From the NCBI GenBank assembly GCA_945643635.1, contig CALZFC010000017.1:731001-795000 (forward strand): DNA of 64,000 bases. The letters are read 5' to 3'. The stretch is from Allodiplogaster sudhausi (Eukaryota; Nematoda; Chromadorea; Rhabditida; Diplogasteridae). The position numbers and the translations under genes were made by a program. The notes beneath the pieces are model-generated. The model saw nothing but the letters and a program-made list of their open reading frames with translations. It was not told the origin of the DNA and did not search any database. This document shows, piece after piece, positions 49,280-60,814 of this stretch. Each line of letters begins with the position of its first letter. The stretch's first letter is position 1.

Positions 49280-50374
49280 ATTAATCTGTCTAAAGTTTGA
49301 AACATGTTCAAAACAATCTTGTTTGAAACATGTTCGAAACAAAAGAATTGGCAGTGTTCCAGCCTATTTTAATACACATGGGTTCCGAACATGTATCCAG
49401 CTTGTGATCACTTTATCGCTTGTGTGCACTTCCTGTTTCGAACTTTTGAAGTGGTTACTTGGTCAGAACAAGCACGAAAATGTAGAGACAACGCAAAGAC
49501 GCAGATTGTGGCGAGCAAAAGCTGCTCCGGTGTGCTTTTGCTCGTCACCAACGAAATAGCACAGGGCAGGGAAAAAAAGATGTCGCCGCCCGCTGCCTGC
49601 CTCCCCCTCTGCCCCCCTCCCTCCGCCTAGCCGAAATGCCTGCTCCGCTGTCGAAAAATCCGTCTAGTGTCGGTTGCACTCATGAATTGCGGCTATTTGG
49701 TAACAGCTCAAAGATGCACTTCTGTGAGGATGCAGTTTGCTGGGCGTTGAAGAGAGCGCGTTACAAGCCCTAGCCCCTTGTTTTTTTGATCGATTCGATG
49801 CTTTTGCACGTGAAGATTCCCAATTTCAACGTAAGAGTATATGATATTTTCCAAGGAAGCGCAATATGAGCCTGATTTGGCCTTCGCACAGTGGGAAGCA
49901 CCAAAATTTGCACAAACTGTTTTTAAAACACCATATTAGACACAATAATATTTCACTCTAAAAATGTTTCATTAGAAATCTGTATCATTTAATGAATTTA
50001 GAAGGCAACGGTCTATCCATGAGGGCGACGGATTGAGGCGAACTATTTTATAGAAAGCTAAAGTCCGAAAATATATGTTAAAATGCTTTCCCGTTCATTG
50101 TCAGGTAGGGAAAAATATTGGTTTCCGATAGGGCAAAGATTGTGTGCTGCTACAGCAGGGCCGTTTGTAAGTAGCAGCGTGGTTCTCGTGGGTAACCTGG
50201 CTGCGTTACAGTTTGCAAGTCTGGGGTTCGAATCCCCGTGCTAACAAAACATTTGCAGAGGTTTGCTAGAATGTGATGAGCTCCGAATATTGCCAGCTTG
50301 TTCTCAGTCTGTGACAACAACGCCAATGTTGCGAACAAGTGTTCCGAACATGTCTCAAACTTTGGACAGATTAA
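49280..50374. mobile_element. 1.1-kb TIR element with tRNA-like interior
   Basis: Ends TTAATCTGTCTAAAGTTTGA on the left and, reversed, TTAATCTGTCCAAAGTTTGA on the right; similarity continues through ACATGTTC (about 30 bp). The left end carries a second AAACATGTTC unit nearby. The interior contains a B box at 50224-50234 and another at about 49792. It is absent from copy 1 at about 25745, though the empty site does not show a clean target duplication. No protein recognised. Confidence 0.75.
50185..50250 (+). repeat. tRNA-like sequence (probable SINE or tRNA pseudogene)
   Basis: A perfect T-arm, GGGG-TTCGAAT-CCCC (50222-50236), and a D-arm-like GGTT...AACC are present. The acceptor stem pairs poorly and no seven-base anticodon loop on a five-base stem can be formed, so I do not call it a tRNA gene. 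Confidence 0.45.
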
Positions 50375-50797
50375 ACGCGCGGCTGATAAAATTACGCTTC
50401 AAACGATGCAAATGTCCCAACTGGATGAGCATTGTTTTATGGATCGCTACAATATTTCAAATTAGAAACGAATGTATGTCCATGTAACCTCTCTTTAGTT
50501 CTTTCGTTCTCTCACTTTTCTTTGACGTCTGTTTCGCTCATCCCTAGACTGCCCATTCCTTGCTTGGTTTTGAGGGCGCACCCGGTGAATCGACAGAGAC
50601 GTTTCCAACAGTATTAAAAAAAGATGTGCAAATGTCTGATTAAATAGTGATTTTAATGAAGCGAGACCACCTCCAATCGATCTTTCAGGTAAATATGGAA
50701 GACTCCGCTCAATGATGAACTTTACTTATTTATTTATCAGATATAAATTAATGATTCATAACGAATATGAATTTTGTTAATGTGCACAAAACATTGA

Positions 50798-51097
50798 ATG
50801 GCAAAAATTGTTTATTCGCTCAAAATCGGACTAGATTATGATTGCTTTCGAAAAGTTTTCAATCATCAAGTCCCACTGAAAGTTACGTTGAAGGATAGCG
50901 TGAAGATAACGGAGCCAACGACCACATATTTTCATATAGAGGATTATCTAAAGAATCATATCGTCATACTCTGTTTAACATGTTTATTCGCTTATCGGTC
51001 CAAAGGGCATATGCACGTAATGCATGCTGATCTGTCAGATAGAAGTGGGCGGTTGCTGGGAACAGGCCTTTCCTTCGAAGTGGATGACGAAGAGTAA
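50798..51097 (+). CDS. Hypothetical 99-aa frame, copy 2
   Basis: Counterpart of 26159-26458, also uninterrupted, with three residue changes. See that entry: the substitution pattern does not argue for a functional protein, and no family was recognised. Confidence 0.2.
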   Translation: MAKIVYSLKIGLDYDCFRKVFNHQVPLKVTLKDSVKITEPTTTYFHIEDYLKNHIVILCLTCLFAYRSKGHMHVMHADLSDRSGRLLGTGLSFEVDDEE

Positions 51098-52127
51098 GAA
51101 GAAATTATATCGGCCCAGCTGATGGTGAGCAGTTTCTCCGGGAGCCGTCCCAATTTTCCATGGGCCCAAGAAAAGTCTGGCCAGTCCGAACGCCCGATTG
51201 GTCCTGAAAGCCATAGATTCTCGGCAAGTGAATCATAAAAATGAAAAATAAAAAAAATTCCAAAGCATTCAAACTACACACTAAATATGTATGATAATTG
51301 CTGCATTAAAAACTCTTAATTAATCTTAGTATAAAGTTTGCACCAAATTTAAATTAAATAGTGAAATGAAAATCAAAGAGACGGAATTGGAGGGCCCGTA
51401 GAATTACTGCCAGGCCGGGCCGAAGGCAAGATCACAATGGGAGTGAGCAAAATAGTAAATCCGACGGGCCTTGTCGACCCAAAATATTTGCGCACGTTAG
51501 TAGTTTCTTCGGTCGGCCCTCGCCTCACCCCGAGCTCAATCATTGAATCGGTCTGATGTGAGCAAAATAGTAAATGAACTTTATGTTATGTTTGCATTGT
51601 TTACTTGTATTCGAGTTATAAAAATCATAACAGCGAAATTTAATATATAGTGCGGCAGTGCACACGCGACAATTAATCCTCAAGATTCCGCTATCAGCAA
51701 TGTCTGCTTTCGCCGTTCTATCGTCTGTACCTCCTTTTGGCCGAGAGCAATCGAGTTTTAAATCTTTTCCGAGAAAACAAACTTCTCTTAAATCCTTCTA
51801 TTCTCACATCAAGACCACTTCACCGGCAATCGTGAATAGGCGATAATATTTATGTCTAGAATAGTATGGATGATTTTTCGGTCAGTCTACAAGTACGGTA
51901 ACGTACGCCGCTTTCGTACATCTTGACTAATCTCCCTCTCTCTTCACAAGTGTATTTCGTATACTGAATACTCCTATTTAAAATCTTGAAAAGTTCATCG
52001 TATATACATAACACATTGACGAAAACACGGAAGCTGACGTTCAGACTTGATTTTTTTCATCCCGCCTCTCTTCTGCCGCGCGAATTCGCTGGCATGAGAA
52101 GTGAATGCGAGGATAATCCGAGCTTAA

Positions 52128-52622
52128 AGGAGTGCGATCACCGAAAAGTCATTGACGATAAATGAACCATCTTAGTAGTTTTTGAATAGTCTGGGGCATG
52201 CAGAAAAAGAATATGTATATGAAAATGTACAGGAAAGTTCCATATTCAAGTATAATGAACTTTAAAATGCAAATTTTGAATGAATTTGTGATTGGTGTGC
52301 CAGGGAAAAAGCAGACCCCATCGGTATAATCCCAACTTCACGGCCACGTACCCATCGCGGGAAAATAAGATTACAAGGATTTGAAGAAATTGTTATGGTG
52401 AATGCTTTATCACCTTTTGGTTTATTTGTTTTAGAAAATGTTTTTATAAATTCTTGTTACGCAGAACATTATCAAATAGGTATAACAGCAATAACAACCC
52501 GCTTCAAAAAACACACGCACATTCCTAGTCTACCGTACATTTTTGAGTAATTAAACGGACTTCCGTTCGAAGTATTTGTACGTTTGAACGCACATTACTG
52601 TATTTTCGGTGATCGCCCTTCT
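52128..52622. mobile_element. 495-bp TTAA-type MITE, inverted orientation
   Basis: Same family as 32276-32765 but inserted the other way round. TTAA at 52124-52127 and 52623-52626. Copy 1 has the uninterrupted site GAGCTTAACATGTG at about 27419-27432, so occupied and empty alleles are both visible. Confidence 0.9.
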
Positions 52623-53511
52623 TTAACATGTGAATTCGTTTATAAGCCAAAAATTGAGGCTGTTTGCTTCATTCAAATTCGTTGAGGTCTCTCGCCGCAC
52701 TTTAACAATTTTGTTCGTCTCTTTTAAAAAAAGCAGAATTGTCATGAATTCATATGAATAAGATTTCCAACGCAGTTCGAAGGTGAATATAACTTGCAGA
52801 AATTGCTGCATCCTTGATCGTTGTTGATACACCGACCCTTTTTTAAACGCTTTTCCGACCTGCATACACTACTTTTGGGAAGAGAGAGAGAGAGAGAGAG
52901 AGGGCTAGAAGCAAATGGCTCGCTGATGAGAGAATCAGTCACCAAAGAGAGCAAAATGCCGCATTAAGATAGCATGTCTGTAACCTTTGAGCACGACCTG
53001 CCCTGGGGAATTTTTTTTTCGATTTCGTTTATGAAAATTGGCTCACCTATACAACTTGACGTCCTCTAAAACTTTTTTAATGTTTTTCTGAAAAATTCCG
53101 TTCGAGAAACAGTACAGTACCCTTCAACATATGATGAACCATAACTCGGCTAATTTTCCGAATTTGACGAAAACAAAGATACCATTCGATAGTCCTTTGG
53201 ACGCACTTCAATTTTGATCTAGGGTAAAATTATCTTTAAAAAAATCCATTTTCGACCCAAAACACGGCCCTGAACATTTTAGTGAACACTTTTTGGCAAA
53301 TTTTTGTTCATTTTTGGAAAGTGTACCCTGCAGTTTTTTGATATGTTGTAGCGCGTGAAATTTGCTACAAGAATTTGTTTCCGTCAAAGAAATCCTGGTT
53401 GGCACACCTTGCGAAAAATGCGCGCGAGTCGGTCAAAATGGCGCATTTTCGGTCGCCGAGACACAGTGCAAGCGCATTCATCTATCCATAACTAAGCTCA
53501 ATCTTTCCATT

Positions 53512-54297
53512 CATTCACCATGGCTACTTCACCTCCGCACTGTGCTGGGAATAAATATTTATGTCTTGAATGATATGACTAATACTTTGTTCAGTCAAAA
53601 AGAAGCGTTCCTAATGCACTCTCTCTACCCTGATATATCTTCGCAAATCCCCTCTCTTTACACAAATATTTAGGATTGTTAATGATATAATTGAAAATCT
53701 TGAAAAGTCTAGCATACAGTCCACTTGTCGAAAACACGGAAGCTGACGTTCAGACTAGACTCTTCTGCCACGCCCCTACTTCGAATTCTCTGACGTAAGA
53801 AGCGAATGCGAGGATTATCCGATCTTACCATATAAAATCGCTGAAAAGTAAAATAAGAGACGTTTCATCTGGTGTGAACATTGCCGGTGTCTCATATCGC
53901 GGTTTGCTTATTTTACAACTCTTTTAATAGAATTGTCGGAAATTATTATATTTATGAGATTTTTGCTGAAAAATTTCGAGCTGATGTGGAAAGTACAGAA
54001 ATTCTTTTGAAGAAATAAATTTTTATTGCCGATGTACACACGTTTTAGCGCTTTTTACATATCTTTTGGCGCGCCTTGAGAAAACATAGAGAAGTAGAAT
54101 TAAAATCTCCCAGTGAGAGAATCAATCAGTCACTACAGAGATCAAAATAATTTATTAACTTTATTTACGGTCACAAAAGTGGCACGTGAATAGAAATAGA
54201 TGATTAAAATAGTATGGGAAATGTGAAGAAAAGTATAATCTAGAAGGTATCGAGAATGTGCGTTTAGAAGATATGGTCTATTGTAATGTATAAAAAA
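53512..54297. repeat. Repeat shared with the window's right end
   Basis: Nearly identical to 63228-64000 in the same orientation, starting at CCATTCATTCACCATGGC. The match reaches the window edge, so it likely continues beyond. It holds no gene. Confidence 0.9.
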
Positions 54298-54536
54298 TAC
54301 GGCCCTATACATTTTTTAAGGCGGTTTTTAGCCAAATTAAGTGTTTTATGCTCATTTCCGCACAACCGCTCCTGCATAGCCTTAAAGTACGTGAAATTTG
54401 CTATAAGATATGAGTCTTTCAAAAAAATTGAAGGTCCCAGCCCCAGGCTGCGGAGCACGTGAACATGATTCTGTGAAAACTGTAACACCGTGCAAGCGCA
54501 TTCTTCGATCTATAACTGCGCTCAATGTCAATATTA

Positions 54537-55195
54537 CAAAATCGTAAGTATATCATCTAAGAGCTCTTACAGAGATCTTCAAATGTTACATACATACTTT
54601 TATTGAAAACTTTCAATTTATATGGGAAATTTCGTTCTGTACAATTAGAAGGCTTAAAAACCTACTTTAAAAACATTTTCGCCTATCGACGCATATATCA
54701 TAAGAAAGAGGATGAAATTTGCTACAAGATGAACCCCTTTCAATGGAATTCCATGCATGCGATCTTTTGTTATAAGCCATACGAGAAGGATAACAGGGCC
54801 TTATGGAAAAACTGTAGAAAAAAAAAGGATTGGAATATTCTAATTCGAATGACCTAAAATGTGAATTATTGGGCGAAATGACAGCGACGCTACAGGCGCT
54901 ACTGTTATGATTTATAATAAAAGATCGTATGCATGGAATTCCATTGAAAAGGGTTAATCTTGTAGCAAATTTCATCCTCTTTCTTATGATGTATGTTTCG
55001 ACAGGCGAAAATGTTTTTAAAGTAGGTTTTTAGGCCTTCTAAATGTACAGAACGAAATTTCCCATATATATTGAAAGTTTTCAATAAAAATATGTATGTA
55101 ACATTTGAAGATCTCTATGAGAGCTCTTAGATGATATACTTACGATTTTGTAATATTGACATTGAGCGCAGTTATAGATCGAAGAATGCGCTTGC
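54537..55195. repeat. Foldback repeat, second subfamily
   Basis: Left arm 54537-54870 and right arm 54890-55195 are complementary and related to the foldback at 27826-29412 (shared ATCTAAGAGCTCT, TTATATGGGAAATTTCGTTCTGTA). The right end abuts directly on receptor sequence at about 55196. Confidence 0.8.
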
Positions 55196-55196
55196 A

Positions 55197-57541
55197 TGTT
55201 TATGATCATACGACCGGTTGGTTACTCGATAACATTTATGAATAAGCGGATTCTTATTTCAGTCACAAATATCCGCAATATACTTGATATCTGATAACAA
55301 ATTACTGCTTCTTTAGATCGCCGGAGTCACCGAGGGCAAATGGTTCATGTTCATGAACGGGCCATACTTTCTCGAGTTGGCATACACATTTCATAACTTT
55401 TCTGTGACTTTCTGCACGTTGTAAACTGTGAAGCTAATACTTTGCTCATACATATCAAAGATTACTAGTTAAAAGCACGTGCCGTTGTCACAATTTTTGG
55501 AATCTAGCCACAACCCAAAACCTATTAGCAATATGCATATGTACTAATATATGTTTATACTACATGCATACATAATTAAAGTGAGAGTTGAAAATAATCA
55601 TGTTTTTTTGCAGATGGGGCCATTCCCTCTATGGCGGCACTCACGTCGTAACCATGCAGCTACTCGCTTACAGCTTCATGTATCGCTACGTCGTTCTCTG
55701 CAAGTTAGTGTAAATCGTGCGGCTGGAACCGAAAATGTAATATTGATATCTATCATTCATTTTGGTGAGTGTGCTTGCACACTTCAGTTAACGAACAGTC
55801 AGTCCATCGCTGACCGGTTCTGGGAGATCCCTGTGGATAAAGGAGATGGAAGCCATTGAACTGTTCCAGACCTCAGTGGCGTCGATACCTCGAGACCAAG
55901 CTCACCTTCGCCTTCCTCTTCATCTACTACGCACTTTCGTGGGGGGACGAGCGTCTACTTTCTGAACAAGGGCTTCGAGGCGCCGCCCGATGCGATCAAC
56001 TTCCTCAGGCGCGAAGTCTTCCCGCAGCACTGGCCGTCCTTCAACCACACCCAAATGGTCAACAACGAGGTTGTTGCTGCTGCGCTCCTTCTATTTAAAG
56101 GAGGAGATCATTGAAGTATTATTAAAGCGGGCTCAAATTGCCGCATCTCACTACGCACTCACATTTTCAAGTGCTATTTCGCAGGTCGCACAAACTCCCG
56201 GCGTTTTCGCGTTTGAGAGTGTGAAATGCCGCAACAATTTGAAAACTCACAAAATTTGCCGGTGTTCGTCCTCCTTTAAGCTGTCTGGAAAAAAACGAGC
56301 TCGGTGATTTCATGAATGTGAAACGAGGTAAGTAGTGCGTGATGATCTTTCCTGTATTTTTTTTTAAGCATATAATCTGCTGTATTGCGAGAGTCTTTCA
56401 ATGAAATGTATGCAGGTGCATGGTGCTAAGAATCATAATATGTATGTTTATGGTTTAGGGCATAAAGAAGCCGATTACGGCAATCGCCATCTCATGGGTG
56501 CTCGGCCAGACGGGAAGTCAGCTGGTCATGGTTATTATATGGTCGTACTCGATCATGGGCGCCATTAGAAATGTCTTTTTTCTTTTTGCTCAATTTTCTT
56601 ATATTTTAATATTCGGTTAACAGCATTTAAAGAGAATAAACAAATATGATAGTTTTATTTGTTTTTACTGAAGCCTTCACCATTACTATATTCATAGGTG
56701 CGCCTTGAATCTGGCGGCGGCGCTAGCATGGCAAATCTGCAGTCCCAACTCTTCTTGGCGCTCATTCTGCAGATCGAAAGATTAGACAAATTATGTTGTT
56801 CTAAACGCTCCTGTTTTTAAGACAGGGTAGAAAAAAATTTTCTTAGCAAAGATCTTTTCCTTCTAATCTGGAACATCAAGTGTAGTAAGTTGCCACAGTT
56901 ACTGTTCAAGATATGTTAAAGGAAACCAAACTTCGAGTTATTTGAGGACTCGGTTGACGTTTGACCTTTGATCTTTAATACAACAATTTTCATAGCTTGA
57001 ACTTTGACATTATAGCTGGCCGCACCCATCTTCTGCATCTACGCCCCGATGTTACTCGCCATCGGTTTTCCCGTCTTTAACATGAAGGTGGGCTAGCTCG
57101 TTTGATAGACTTTACAGAAGAAGAAAAACACATGAAATCGATAATAAAGGTGAACTTTCCGCCTGGACCAATCTCGATGCTCTTCCAAATGTTCCCCGCC
57201 TTTGACGGACTCGTCGTCATCATTGTAGTTAAAGATTACAGGTTGGTAGAAGTACACACTAGTCGCACTTCCACTTATTACTACTTTTTTTCGTACTATC
57301 GATGTCTTCAAACGACATTGCAATTAACATGATTACTCAAAAACGATCATTGTGGAGTGGAAAAATTTCAAGTATATACACAGAAAATAGAAGAATATGA
57401 ATAAGGAACGTCGTACTTGGCTGGACGCGTTGCTTCCTGAAAGGACCGAACGAGGTTACGGTAATGGCGACGAGCGTCTTCGAGCAGACCACCGTTGTTG
57501 GCGAAGGAACCACTCGGACGCGCTCGAGTGACCAGAAATGA
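55197..57541 (+). pseudogene. 5'-truncated STR/SRD-like receptor copy
   Basis: A close copy of the receptor at 29520-32124 that lacks exon 1 and all but the last ~18 bases of exon 2. It begins abruptly where a foldback repeat ends. Remaining exons: 55317-55375, 55614-55703, 55870-56069, 56459-56572, 56698-56772, 57016-57087, 57150-57241 and 57406-57541. Exon 5 has one extra G (TCGTGGGGGGACGAG), shifting frame in the loop after TM4. The exon-7 donor is AT instead of GT (CTGCAGATCG). Exon 6 ends in N instead of K. Exons 8-10 are otherwise intact, including the TM7 FPAFDGLVVIIVVKDYR. Three independent defects make a working receptor unlikely. Confidence 0.88.
56096..56278. mobile_element. TTAA-type MITE remnant in intron 5
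   Basis: Starts AGGAGGAGATCATTGAAG after TTTAA and ends TTCGTCCTCC before TTTAAG. Same position as the elements in the introns of the two paralogs. Confidence 0.7.
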
Positions 57542-57660
57542 GAAAGAAAACTCTACGCACCAAAACACATGTATGTAGATGCACCCTGATAGCCAAGGGT
57601 TGTAAGTACTTTTTTTAGAGTTGATCTCACAATATTCTTATTTCTTAATACTGTGTACAT

Positions 57661-57875
57661 ATATGACGGTGCCAACTAAAAAAAACGGTCGTTTTTGCAT
57701 TTTCGACTCGTTGTGCACACTTTTTTGGAATATTCCACATAAATATGCCAAATTGGCCAAAAAGTACGCGTACTTTTTGACAAATTTAGCATATTCGTGT
57801 GGAATATTCCAAAAAAGTGTGCATAAGGAGTCGAAAATGCAAAAACGACCGTTTTTTTAGTTGGCACCGTCATAT
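57661..57875. mobile_element. 215-bp palindromic MITE
   Basis: The whole element is an inverted repeat: ATATGACGGTGCCAACTAAA ... its complement at the right end, with arms of about 100 bp meeting near GTACGCGTAC at 57768-57777. It is absent from the equivalent place in copy 1 (about 32250). Frames read across it exist on both strands only because it is a palindrome. Confidence 0.9.
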
Positions 57876-58217
57876 ATGTATATACATACGTATGTATGTA
57901 GCTACTTTTAACGTATAACATAGTATCTGATGTATGTTTATTTATTTTTTCCGCTTACACACATTTAGATTTCTATTGTACCCTTACCATATAATACAAT
58001 AAAAATATTTTTTGCATCAGTTATAACTACATGCCGACTCTGATTGTCAACACGAAAAGGGTAAATTCGATAAAAAAAGAGTCAAAACTTGAATATTAAG
58101 AACATGAAAAAGACAATTCTTGCATTTGATAAGCCTTTTGACCTTTTTCTTTACTTAATGTTTTTTTTCTGGTGATATGGCAGCTTAATACCGCATACCT
58201 ACATATGTATGTTTGTA

Positions 58218-59146
58218 CAGTCCCGCCCAACATTTCAGGTACATAGATTAATCAGATTAATTAGATTAATCTAAATAATCTCAATAGATTTTTCAGCGCT
58301 AAAAGGAGGTCCGAGGCGAATAAATAGTGTATTGTTTTTTCGCATTATTCGGTCAGATTGAGCCAGAAACTTCGATTTCAAGTGTCCCGAAGTCACAAAA
58401 ACCCCTCTACCCTGAGGAAATTAACAGTATTCTCTACTTTGAATTCAGGAATATTTTATTTTCCCGCCAATATAAAAAAAATTGGCAGACCAACCCGCGG
58501 CCGATGGGGCAATTCGGATCATGCGCTTAAAATTTATATATATATATATATATTGAGCTTGCAATCAACATTGTCCGGATTTTGCTTAACACGTGCGCAC
58601 ACATGCCAGTTGTTCAAGCCACTAGTTTCTGTTGAGAGAGGCAAGGGGCAATGGCACCATTTCTCTTTATTCTTCACACCGTACTTTTTTACCAATCTGT
58701 CAGGGAATTCGTGGTAGGAGTTTTTCCCTTAAGGCGTCCTTTAAGACGAATTTCAATAGTGTTTTCAGGTCAAAACAGACTAATTAGACGCTGCCAAATA
58801 CTCTCGCCGCGTTCTTTTCTTTACAAAAGTTGACACTAACGAGAAAATTCATATTTTTGTTTAGCAGAAATCCGTTTGACAATAGGGCGCAATCTGCTGC
58901 ATTACATGCGCATTGAGCTGCATTTTTAAACGGGGTTTCGGGCGAAAATATCAATTTTCTCGTTAGTGTCAACTTATTTAAGAAAATAACATTACCAACG
59001 TATTCATAAGCGTCGAATTAGTGTAGATTGATCTGAAAACTCTATTGAAATGCGTCCTGAGCGCCGAAAATTCAATTGAGACTATTTAGATTAATCTAAC
59101 TAATCTGATAAATCTATGTATGTAACTCAAATGTTGGGCGGGACTG
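58218..59146. mobile_element. 929-bp TIR element, TA target duplication
   Basis: Ends CAGTCCCGCCCAACATTT, flanked by TA (58216-58217, 59147-59148). The inverted repeat continues through subterminal AGATTAATCxGATTAAT units. It is absent at the collinear site in copy 1 (about 33050). The interior has an open frame (58327-58530) with no recognised domain; related sequence starts the window at 1-380. It is nonautonomous as far as can be seen. Confidence 0.85.
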
Positions 59147-59203
59147 TATGTATGTATATGGATCTATCCACCCTCAGAAGAATGCTATGAAAGCGCCCCC
59201 AAT

Positions 59204-59675
59204 CAGAGATGCAAGAGGCAGTCCGGCTACTGCCGTTTTTTTTTTTTTTTTTTTTTTTTCTTTTTTTTCCAAGTTTCCAAGGCCCTGTAGGGAAGGGCCG
59301 GACCCAACCTAGGGCCCGGCCCTGGGCCCGATTGGGCCCGTTTTTCGAAAATATGCTAGCGAACATGCTCATGACCGACCGAACCCTTGTTGATCATGAG
59401 TAATTTTGAAGTTCAGGAGTCGTATTCCGCTTCAGAATTAAATAAATGAGAAGCCTTTTGAACGATAAGTTAAAAGAAGCAAGTTAGAAAATGATGAATT
59501 AAAAATTAAAATTTGACATTTTTAAATAATCGGGCCGGTGGGGCCCAAATTTCGAGGGCCCGGGCCGGCCGGTCACAAAAATCAAGAGCCCTAAAACTGC
59601 GGGCCGGGACGGGCCGAGATTTTAGGCCCTAAGGGACGGCCGGGCCCAAAAAAGTTGGGCCAACTTGCATCTCTG
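59204..59675. mobile_element. 472-bp hAT-type MITE, 8-bp target duplication
   Basis: Perfect 12-bp ends CAGAGATGCAAG, with CCCCCAAT duplicated on both sides (59196-59203, 59676-59683). Copy 1 has the single site TCCCCAAT at 33099-33106. The interior is unusually GC-rich, with repeated GGGCCGG-type motifs and a poly-T run. Eight-base duplications and CAG-type ends are hAT superfamily traits. No transposase. Confidence 0.92.
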
Positions 59676-60316
59676 CCCCCAATATGCATATTCACCTCCC
59701 TCTTTGTTTTCATGATCAGAAGATCGTGTGTTTTTCTTCGTTCATGAAAGAAATCGTAATCTGTTTTTTCGGCCAAATCTTCTTTCATAATCCACTTCTT
59801 ATCACATCTGCGGTCCGAATTGCCTTCTAAAAAGGGAGTCGTCTGTCGATATGAAAAGGTTGTGCTACCTACTGATCTCACTCATTGTTAGAAAGTAATT
59901 CAAGTACTATCAATTACCTTTCAAATACGCCAAATAGAAAAGTATTTGTAGTAATAAATTGATACTGCTGCTATGTATCTTACAAATTACTCCGGTGGTA
60001 CACATTTTAGAGGTTATGTAATTCTGTATGCTAAAACAGCCATCAGAACTTCTCGAAGACCCGGCTGTCAAAGCATCACATGTCCAAAGTTGCCATAAAT
60101 GAACCAGCAGTGTAAGCATAGACCGATTTCAATAATCTTATCATGGAGGGTGATGAGGGGAAATATGCAGGTACATTATACTGCAAGTACCCGGGGGGGG
60201 GGGGGTAAGCAACATACAATGCTTTAATGTTTATTTATTCATTTAAATACTATAAAGCGAATGTTAAAATAAAATATAAAAAAATGAAGTAAAACCCCCT
60301 TTCTAAAGGGAGGACA

Positions 60317-60356
60317 AGCAGATAATAAGATAATAACCATTATCTTATTATCTGCT
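60317..60356. repeat. Perfect 18-bp hairpin
   Basis: AGCAGATAATAAGATAAT, loop AACC, exact complement. The collinear copy-1 site (near 33849) has only one arm-like CTGCAGATAATAACTATGAC, so the second arm was added locally. Confidence 0.88.
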
Positions 60357-60814
60357 GACTTCCAATCTGGCCGAGCTTCCCTGTGCACATAATGCCCGTA
60401 ATCTCCTTGTTTTTAAAAAATATACATACTATTATTTTTTTGCTAAATATACCTACATACGTAGACACTGATTAAAGTGCTTGCAAGAAAAAATACGTAA
60501 AAGAACATGGCATGTGTACACTCCTACGCGTATTATCCGTCCTCATGTTGACACAATTCACCCTATTTTATATACTGTATTTATTTGACATCAGCGGTCG
60601 TCTCGTCCTTCGAGCTCTTTGTCGAGATAGTATCCTTTACATTTACATAGTACTTTGTCGAGGAGCTATGCTGCTCGATCTTTATACTTATTCGTGTTAT
60701 TGTTGCGGTTGATTCGTGTATATTTCGTGCTCGTGTTCTACCCATCTCATTCTCCCGGTCTTTTCTTCCTTCATTCCTCCTTCTAATCTAAATATCTTTT
60801 CAGGTAAAGGTAAT

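Larger units (their letters stand above)
48985..53512. repeat. Segmental duplication block, copy 2
   Basis: Second copy of 25437-28315. Relative to copy 1 it has a TIR element at 49280-50374 and a TTAA MITE at 52128-52622. At about 53512 it breaks off inside the foldback's left arm, joining sequence that elsewhere lies at 63228. Confidence 0.9.

Noticed and set aside
50185..50250. tRNA gene
   Set aside because: The T-arm is excellent and the D-arm acceptable, but the acceptor stem and anticodon arm do not fold, so it was listed as tRNA-like repeat.
57621..57921. Two overlapping open frames on opposite strands with almost the same protein
   Set aside because: This is a mirror effect of the 215-bp palindrome.
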